Source: Symsagittifera roscoffensis
Lineage: Eukaryota > Xenacoelomorpha > Acoela > Convolutidae
DNA length: 64,000 nt
Direction: 5' to 3'
Assembly (NCBI RefSeq): GCF_963678635.1
Contig: NC_087069.1
Span: 30,172,776 to 30,236,775, forward strand
The notes beneath the pieces are model-generated. The model ran no database searches and was not told where the DNA came from. It saw nothing but the letters and a program-made list of their open reading frames with translations. Position numbers and translations under genes: made by a program. Shown one piece after another: positions 57,109-64,000 of the stretch. How positions within the stretch are numbered: position 1 is the stretch's first letter; every line of letters starts with the position of its first letter.

Positions 57109-57347
57109 ATAGGTTTATTGCTAATTTTTTACTTCATAGACTGAGCATCCAATCTATTGCTCGCCTTTGCTTTGGGCCTTGAAAAGGTTATTTTCTTATA
57201 AATTTTCGGCACTTGGTGAACAATTTTCAACTCTTGTTTTCAATTTTTGTACAGTACCAAGCAAATTCACTCGGTACGAGAAGAAGAATCATGTTAGGAT
57301 CCAACTAAAAGCCCAATTTAAATTACTACAATATAATGACATGGAAC

Positions 57348-57694
57348 CAATTTGAGGATCAACCGTACAATCCCCCCTCCCCCCCCCCCCCCCCCCCCCC
57401 CCATTGCTTTAGAGGGGAGAAGTTCGAGATTTTTCGGAAAATAACTTTGAGTATACCTTACATTTTTTAGAAAACTGACTGAAAATACGTTAGTTAAGAG
57501 TATTAACAGCATTCAAATGCAATTCCACATAAAAATTGTGACAGCTAATTTTATGTGCGCGTTTGTTCGACACGCATACATTATACATAATTAATTTTCA
57601 AATTTAACGTGGCTAGGGGGGAAAGTCTACGGTTGGTCACTAAAGGGGGGGGGGGGGGGGGGAGGGAGGGGATTGTACGGTTGATCTCAATTTG
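57348..57694. mobile_element. MITE with C-tract and G-tract facing each other
   Basis: The left end CAATTTGAGGATCAACC is inverted at the right as GGTTGATCTCAATTTG. Immediately inside are GTACAATCC with a ~30-base C-run (about 57370-57401) and a G-run with GGATTGTAC (about 57645-57677). It is related to 40192-40493. Run lengths may be unreliable in the assembly. Confidence 0.7.
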
Positions 57695-58127
57695 CCACAA
57701 ATATACATCATTGAACCTCATTAAAATTATTCATAATGCTGATTGAGATGAGCCGAACACCAAAGATTAAAAACGTGCTTCAACACTCACCAACCTAATT
57801 ATTATGACTAACTATGATTATTAATGCAATATATCGGCTTCATGTAGCAATAATCCAAAACTAGTTAGTTCATTTCCTCTTATAGCACTACTATTGACGT
57901 TCAATAAGGCCAAGCTGTCATGATCCTAGGACATGAAGGTCACTTTTGGAAGTAATCGATCGGTTGAATCATCTATTTAGGCGTTCGTCAAATTCTGGCT
58001 TTTAGAAGATGAATTCTGTTGCTGCATTTCAGCAACCCCCGCATTAATCACCTAGATAAGCAAAAGAAAATAAGTTTCCACTTTTCAATGTACTCATTCG
58101 CAAATAGCAAAACAAAGAAACACAAAA

Positions 58128-58190
58128 CTGTGGTATCAGAACGAAGCCCTGAATGTTCCCACTGCCTTTTCAGGTCGATGGAGTAGTGCT
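58128..58190 (+). repeat. Dispersed motif from the PAQR-upstream duplication
   Basis: TATCAGAACGAAGCCCTGAA followed by TGTTCCCACTGCCTTTTCAGG matches the subunit head found at about 30150, 30690, 32080 and 32612 (CAGGGCGAAGCCCTG, a hairpin). It shows that this is a dispersed family and not only a local duplication. Confidence 0.65.
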
Positions 58191-58416
58191 CCTTCTAAAA
58201 ACATGCATGATATATAGTAACTACTGTAACTTTGCGTCTACAAAACTTCTAACTGACCCACGCCAACTATGCATTTACATAATTGCCAAGTCATGCAAGC
58301 CAGTTATGACGCACTAGCAGTACCAGTTAATTTGAAAAAGAAACTTACAAACTAACATGCCTCAATTTATACAGCCGACGCATTTTAACTAATACACGAA
58401 AAAGTTATTTAAAACA

Positions 58417-58490
58417 TCCGACCCTGCCCAGCTTCGAACCCTCTTATTTTATTGCGGGTCTCCTTCCCTACATCTACGCTACAGATCTAT
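58417..58490 (-). repeat. tRNA-like remnant, possibly SINE-derived
   Basis: The minus strand has an A-box-like TAGCGTAGATGTAGG (58481-58467) and a B-box-like GGGTTCGAAGCTGG (58442-58429), spaced as in a tRNA. The acceptor and T stems do not pair properly, so it is not a working tRNA. Confidence 0.3.
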
Positions 58491-59189
58491 GATACCTTGG
58501 AGGTAAAAAGCTATTTGTAAAATAACAGTCCGTGTTAATATCCTTAGCATTGGCCGTACTTAATAGCTAGTTATTAATTAAAATGAACTCTCCCAAAATT
58601 AACACTAATATTTCCGAATTAAGTTGGAAAAATAAGAATTCATCATATCAAACAATTTTTGCTTGTATAATTATTGTACTGTTGCATGAAACAAATAGCT
58701 TTTGTCGGTTCATTTGCTGAATTAATATGCATCAACTGTTCTAACTAAGTATTAATCGAATGTCAAACCACATGCTATGAAAGCAGTCTACGTCAAAACT
58801 GTCACCAAAATAGCACTAATATTTGCGTTTTTGGCTGGAAAAATGCCTTAGTATTACACTAGATTCACATGTGTAAAAATCACTATCTCTTACTGGTAAT
58901 GAGATGCTTTTTCAACTTAGTTATTTGATTCTATCAGCAAAAAAAAACAGTCTCAATTTCTGCCATTTATTATTCAAGACAGCATATTTAACAAAGACTA
59001 AAGACCTTTCTTCCCGTGAAAAATAATTGAAAAATCATAGAAATTGCCATTGCAATCGTCATTGAAAAAATCGTCATATCTCGTATACTTCAAGGATTTG
59101 GGCAGCAATATCTTAAGACCGGATTCGTAGACCCTGGAAGTAACTTGACAGCGTTCCACCATAGGTCTGAGGAATTCACATAAACAGAA

Positions 59190-60250
59190 GTGAATCGGAG
59201 CTTCGCACCACTTGCAATACGAAACAAAAATTTTTTAAAAAAATACAAAAGTTTTTGTATGTCTCGATCAAAGTTAACTAGGGGCCCAGCTAAAGCTGGA
59301 GGTAGGTGTTTTTATAACTTTGTTATACTGATGTGTGATAAAATGGGTAACTTTAAAAACTGGACTTTGCGCAAAACCATAGTTGTTTCTGCACTAAAAT
59401 AGAAGAGAAGGGTGAAAACTTCTGAGAAATTGATATCTTCGCAAAGACATTACAATTTTCTTACAAAAAATTATGGTGACGCCACTTCTACAGGACAATG
59501 TCTCGCAACCAGTTCATTCGATTGAACCCTTCATCTCAGATTTCAAAGGATAATTTATAAGAAAAGTCGAAAAATTTCTAAAAAAAAAACAAAAAATTGG
59601 ATTTTCAGAAAACGATGATTTTTTCCGAGAAAACTTTAACTTTTCCGAGAGTCGTAGCTTTAATTGTTAAAAAATTATGCACGATGCCGCTTATACAGAA
59701 AAAAATTCACAAAACGTGTTTTTTCGCTTTAACGCATAACTCAGATTACAGATGGTAGTTTTCGAAAAAAAAAAAATCAAATAGATTCAAAAACGGTAAA
59801 AAAAAAACAATTAATGTCTTTTCCGAGGGCGCTAACTTTTGTGTTAAAAACTGGGCTTAGTTTAATATGCCCGGGCGTTTTCCACAATAGATTGTTGCGA
59901 TTGAACCCAAAATATTAGATTTGTAAATGTAGTTTTCCAGAAACAATGAAAACTTCAAAAAACGGTAAAAAAAACTAAAATTTTAAACTTTTCCGCGGGC
60001 CATAACTTTTTGTATAAAAAAAATTGGTCGCAAACAAGTATACAGGGAACTTTCCCCACAAATCGTTTGGAGGATGGAATTAAGTATTAGAGATTTGGAC
60101 GGGTAGTTTGCGAGAAAAACAGAAGAAAATTGGTGAAAAAATTGTTCTTTCCGAAGGCCTTAACTTTTGAGAAAAAAATGGGCTTAGTTGATCATGCAGA
60201 GCACCTCCAACAGCCAGTTGTTTTCACTGAACCTATAAACTCACCTTGTA
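59190..60250. repeat. Degenerate ~160-bp tandem satellite, block 2
   Basis: Same unit as at 26.38-28.16 kb. GATTGAACCC-type starts are near 59521, 59730, 59889, 60065 and 60226, each followed by a TTTTCGAGAAAAA stretch, AAAAACGGTAAAAAAAA and GAGGGC-TAACTTTTG. It is preceded by AGGGGCCCAGCTAAAGCTGG (59280), like block 1. Confidence 0.6.
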
Positions 60251-60551
60251 TTTAAATTTATTATAAAGCAAGCAATTTAAAAAAAAAATTATTTAGAAAA
60301 ATTTAATACATCGGGCAAGTAAGCCGACAAAAGTAGGGACGAAACCCATGAAGACGACAAAAAAACCAAGTTAATTCTGAAAAAATATAACAGTAACAAA
60401 CATTGCACCCAGGAGTTAAACATGTAAGCAGGCATAAGCATGTCAGCATTTGATTTAATTGATTTTATTAAACTTGTTGTTAACCCTACGTCAATTAGCT
60501 AAATTAATTGGTTTTCAACTTTTATTTCCTCGGAATCTATATCGCCCTATC

Positions 60552-61047
60552 CAGTGATGTCCATTTAAAAACAATTTAAACTAATTTAATGTTCATTTAA
60601 AATTCAATTTAATTCAATGTGAAATTATGAGCCCACTCAATTTAAATGAAAAATTTAAATTGAGCAATTTAAATTGAAAAAAAAAAATTAAATGCTCCGG
60701 CGGTATTCGATCCGATGCCAAAGTACAGAATTTACTCATGATAATTAATTTCACATTTCACAGTTGCGCTGAAAAAGCAAACAATCTTAAATTTCATGAC
60801 AAATTTGATGAACTTTTGTAGCAAATAGACATGCCCAAAAAATTGCTTTGTTATGATTTTTGTCAAAATTGCGAGAACTCCCCGAAATTGGCAGAAAAAC
60901 TGCTGAAAAACAGTCTGAAGAATAATTTGACTTTCTAAAGAAAAATTTAAATTGTTTTCGGAAAAATTTAAACTGATGTCAACATTTTTTATAATTTTCT
61001 TTAGCAATTTAAATTTAAATTTTTTTTTTTTCAACTGGACATCACTG
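60552..61047. mobile_element. hAT-like MITE, CAGTGATGTCCA ends
   Basis: The ends CAGTGATGTCCATTTAAA and CAACTGGACATCACTG are inverted and equal to those of 39993-41415. The interior is rich in TTTAAATT. Left flank GCCCTATC; the right flank has CCCCTATC after three extra C, a plausible 8-bp duplication disturbed by C-run slippage. Confidence 0.75.
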
Positions 61048-61170
61048 CCCCCCCTATCTCAAATGAATAACTTCTTTGAAATAAAATGCCCACGTTGCAC
61101 TGTGACTTGATAACGGAATAAAAGTTCATAGTGACCTAATACCAGAGAGGGTACATGGTTTTATATTCAC

Positions 61171-61299
61171 CTGCTTTCCCAGAAACTGTGCCGCTGCCCC
61201 TGACAGTGTGCGCTTCGACCCCAGTCTGCACCTCGTGTAGCCATAGAGATTCGACCCAGTCACTGTCAGGCCAAGCAGCACTATCATCATCCAAGCAAA
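61171..61299 (-). CDS. TVP23: TVP23/FAM18 Golgi membrane protein, internal exon
   Basis: A 129-nt exon (43 codons, phase 0 at both ends) found through its splice sites: acceptor CCCTGATTTTAG/TTTGC (61300) and donor GGAAAGCAG/GTGAAT (61170). It codes FAWMMIVLLGLTVTG, SNLYGYTRCRLGSKR, TLSGAAAQFLGKQ. The G-x-N-L-Y-G-Y-x-R-C segment after the last hydrophobic helix and the closing FLGKQ are the hallmark of the TVP23 family (TVP23A/B/C, yeast Tvp23), four-helix proteins of the late Golgi that act in vesicle traffic. Earlier exons should lie above 61.3 kb and the short C-terminal exon below 61.17 kb; neither was found. Confidence 0.85.
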
Positions 61300-62190
61300 C
61301 TAAAATCAGGGAATACAAATTAATCATGGCGTTCAGCGTACAAGCATTCAATGTTTGAGCTTTTGACAAATACCAATGAAAAAAAAACATGATCTTATCT
61401 TAATTTTACAAAGAACACTTAAAAAAACTACAAAGATTTGCACACAATGATATCAAAAAAAGCGCAGAAAAATTCGTAATTTGAACCTTCGGAGCGCCAT
61501 TTTTTAAGTCGACCATATTAATTTTCTTAGCTCTCCCAAACCTATATACATATCCTTTCATATTACAATAAGTAAAAATTGCCATACTAAATTATTTATG
61601 CGCACAATGATTCATGTTTGCGTCTTGAAGGCTATCAGTTTACGGTGAGCTTCATGGTATACCAGAACAGACAAAGACATGTCTGGTTATGCGCGTATTC
61701 ATTGTCGCCATATTGTCAACTAACAATAAATTACAATGATAGACCTTGATCGCCTTATCTTGTTACTTGAGCTTGAGATGTACTTCGAGTACCCAACTGG
61801 AGGATAGTTCCGTACGGATACGGAATAGTGATAGTTACCTGAACACTAAATATAATCTTTAATATGGCGCTGTCATGAGGCTCGGATCAAAAGAATCAGC
61901 TCAGTATTCCACTATTCTGGCCTTGACACACAACTCAACCGCCCGTGGAATGGCCAAAATGGATTGTAGGAATACAAATGGCTATATTAGAGAAAGATAC
62001 GTATCGAAGTACAAAATTATCGATGTATAACTATTACTCCGAAATCGACTCACGACTACAATCCAACCACCAACACCACGATTAGCTGAAGCGATCGATG
62101 ATGAAACGAAAACTCAAAAACGAGATCGGGAATACTGAATACCAGAATCAGGAAAGAAATAACGAAAACGAGATAATAAAGATAGACACA
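61300..62190. other. Nothing recognised
   Basis: Probable TVP23 intron. No coding or repeat structure was identified on either strand up to the gypsy remnant. Confidence 0.5.
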
Positions 62191-64000
62191 AAAGGTGTAC
62201 TGTCGTAGTCCTAAGGGATGAGGCGGACACCAAAGTCAATAGCTATAAATATTTATGCCTCAGACAGGAAGCACAAAGACAATTTCGCCAGAGAAAACCC
62301 AATAAAGATATTCAAATCGTGTCCACTAGATACCTATGGACCGAACTTGAAGACGTGTTCATAAGTGAAAAAAATTTAGCTTTCGAAAGATATAACTTCA
62401 TATGTCGCGTGCAGAAGAAAAACGAATCTTTAGAACAATTCCACGCGGAATTGGTGAAACTGTGCTCTGAAGCAGATTGCGGGGGATAGAGATGATGAAT
62501 GGGTACGAGATACGTTCCGACTCATATGCTCAACGAGAGAATTTCAGGAGATACCAGCAGAAACTCGTTCACCCAATGAAGCTTAAGACTATTCGATCAA
62601 CAGAAAAAAAAGACATAGAAGTCATAGCCAAGGACATTCCCATTCATCCGGGATGATTAAACAGGAACCAGTTGGTTCCATAAACCAAAAAAAAACCTCG
62701 AACTGCAAGAAAAAAGCAGGAGACGAGGAAACTCCCCATATTTTCAGAAAAATCAAAACCAACAAGGGCAACGAGACCAAACTGGAAGGCAAAACCAACG
62801 ACAAAGAAACACAGTATTTAAAGTGCACAAAACAATTCTCGGCGTGACACCTCCAAGCCTCACCGGCAAACGACAAAATCTGTTCTAAACGCGGTAGAAG
62901 AGGTCACTTTCAAAAAGTTAGTCGAACCACAAATGTGAACTACGTAGAGGAGGGAGAAGAACCCGGCAATGATGAACAGAAACAGCAGGAGGACAAAGTT
63001 GACACGATTGCTTTCACAATACAAACCCACCAACGGTTGGGAAACGCTAAACGACCAATCTTCAGTATTGTCGATTAATGAAACATTAAAAACGAAAAAC
63101 AATGCAGAATTTAGAAAGGAAGATTTAAATTGAAATTGGGTACAAGTAAAAACAAAAGAAGCGATCATTGTAATCACAGACTAAGGGAACCCGGTGTCAT
63201 TCCTGAATGAACCGAAAAAACTTAAACAGTTAAAGAGTTTCCGCTGCTAAGTTCGAAATATATTGTATCGTGTAAATATTGTAAATGATGTATCGTGTCT
63301 ATAAAACTCTTTAACTGTTTAAGTTTTTCGGAAATATATTCCCAATTTAGCAGCGAAAAGAGCATCTCTGAGACCAGTACTGATGAACAGTTAAAAACAT
63401 AGGTTTTATTGGCTCGATGAGAACGAAAAAAAAAATTCAGAAGATAATCGAGATGGTGGCGGAAATCAGAAAAAAAAGACATCTCGACCAAAACCTGGAT
63501 ATAAGAATTGTGTGTCACGCGTCTACCGCAGGACTAGTGGCGGCATTAGAACAACACTTATCTGAGGGATGGGTGCCAATTTCATACGAGTCAAGATTCT
63601 TTAAATCATGGGACTAAGTACTGCACTAACTAGCTAGAGTTATTTTGGGTAATTTGGCCAGCTGAACATTCAAATACTACCTTTACTGCAAAGAATTTAC
63701 CATAACTACAGATCATCAAGCTTAATTCAGCGCAATAAACTTATCACAGAAATCAAACACCAATCAATCCAGGAGAACCAGATGGATTGATAGATTCTTA
63801 CCATTCAATTTCGACATAAAACATCTGGCGGCATCAAAGATGGGATTACTTGACTACTTGTATTTGGACAACAGAGTGCTAAGCGAATTAGCCAACAGGA
63901 AACGCTCACCACAGAATTTTTGACAACCAAAAACAAGCCGTAAGCAAACTGTCACCATCCTAAAAGCAAAACCGATACAGCTGCATTCAAACTCTACATA
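62190..64000 (+). pseudogene. Degenerate Ty3/gypsy LTR retrotransposon (gag and RNase H remnants)
   Basis: The plus strand carries broken pieces in order. Gag: RYNFICRVQKKNESLEQFHA and ELVKLCSEADC (about 62380-62480), the usual gag segment with ESL-x-QF. A damaged zinc knuckle: CSKRGRRGHFQKV (about 62883-62920). Most of protease and RT are missing. RNase H: RIVCHASTAGLVAALEQHLS then WVPISYESRFF (63510-63605), where the first catalytic Asp is replaced by His. Then TTDHQ-like remnants and RWIDRFLPFNFDIKHLAASK (about 63785-63840). Stops occur throughout. The element continues past the window end. Confidence 0.75.
63210..63345. repeat. Inverted repeat inside the gypsy remnant
   Basis: CTTAAACAGTTAAAGAGTTT (63222-63241) and its complement AAACTCTTTAACTGTTTAAG (about 63305-63324) face each other. 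TGTATCGTGT and a GCTGCTAA-type block are also repeated or inverted. It is probably a local rearrangement of the element. Confidence 0.6.

Noticed and set aside
58417-58490. Functional tRNA gene
   Set aside because: A- and B-box spacing is right but the stems do not pair, so only a tRNA-like remnant is listed.
62622-62876. Minus-strand ORF with hydrophobic segments as a TVP23 exon
   Set aside because: It is antisense to the gypsy gag remnant and lacks the TVP23 residues and splice borders.

Overview
The window is animal nuclear DNA, most likely from an invertebrate. It has spliced protein-coding exons with GT/AG borders, non-LTR retrotransposons with 2A-like peptides and PHD fingers, many hAT-like elements with 8-bp target duplications, a degenerate Ty3/gypsy element, and long AT-rich introns. 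There is no operon structure. The species cannot be named from the sequence.

All three host genes that could be recognised lie on the minus strand. From right to left they are: (1) one exon of TVP23/FAM18, a Golgi membrane protein (61.17-61.30 kb); (2) a broken gene for a TDRD12/Yb-type protein, a Tudor/helicase-like factor of the piRNA pathway (exons between 54.4 and 33.9 kb); (3) a PAQR (membrane progestin receptor-like) gene with three consecutive exons at 29.6-29.3, 25.38-25.29 and 24.50-24.31 kb, whose splice phases fit exactly.

The most striking feature is a tandem array of about 240 copies of a 94-bp unit at 1.78-24.35 kb. It starts at the 3' end of PAQR exon 3. On the minus strand each unit holds the last ~56 bp of that exon, its GTGAGT splice donor and about 33-38 bp of intron. 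The satellite is therefore an amplified exon-intron boundary inside (or replacing) intron 3. It has higher-order structure (7-unit, 16-unit and ~36-unit repeats) and a dyad that becomes a perfect palindrome in two alternative ways. A Jockey-like retrotransposon with a (CAA)n tail closes the array on the left.

Other layout: 24.6-33.5 kb holds PAQR introns and 5' flank, with a degenerate ~160-bp satellite and a 1,928-bp tandem duplication of the PAQR upstream region containing large fold-back elements. At 36.5-39.1 kb a decayed LINE lies in the TDRD12-like gene. At 39.99-41.42 kb a hAT-like element with an 8-bp duplication splits the helicase exon. At 43.70-54.14 kb a 10.4-kb hAT-ended composite sits at another exon and is full of nested LINEs, one of them an intact 486-codon deletion derivative. 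The stretch 54.4-61 kb carries miniature elements, fold-backs and a second block of the ~160-bp satellite. A degenerate gypsy element fills 62.2-64 kb.

No expression or database evidence was available. Exon borders are read from frame and splice consensus only.
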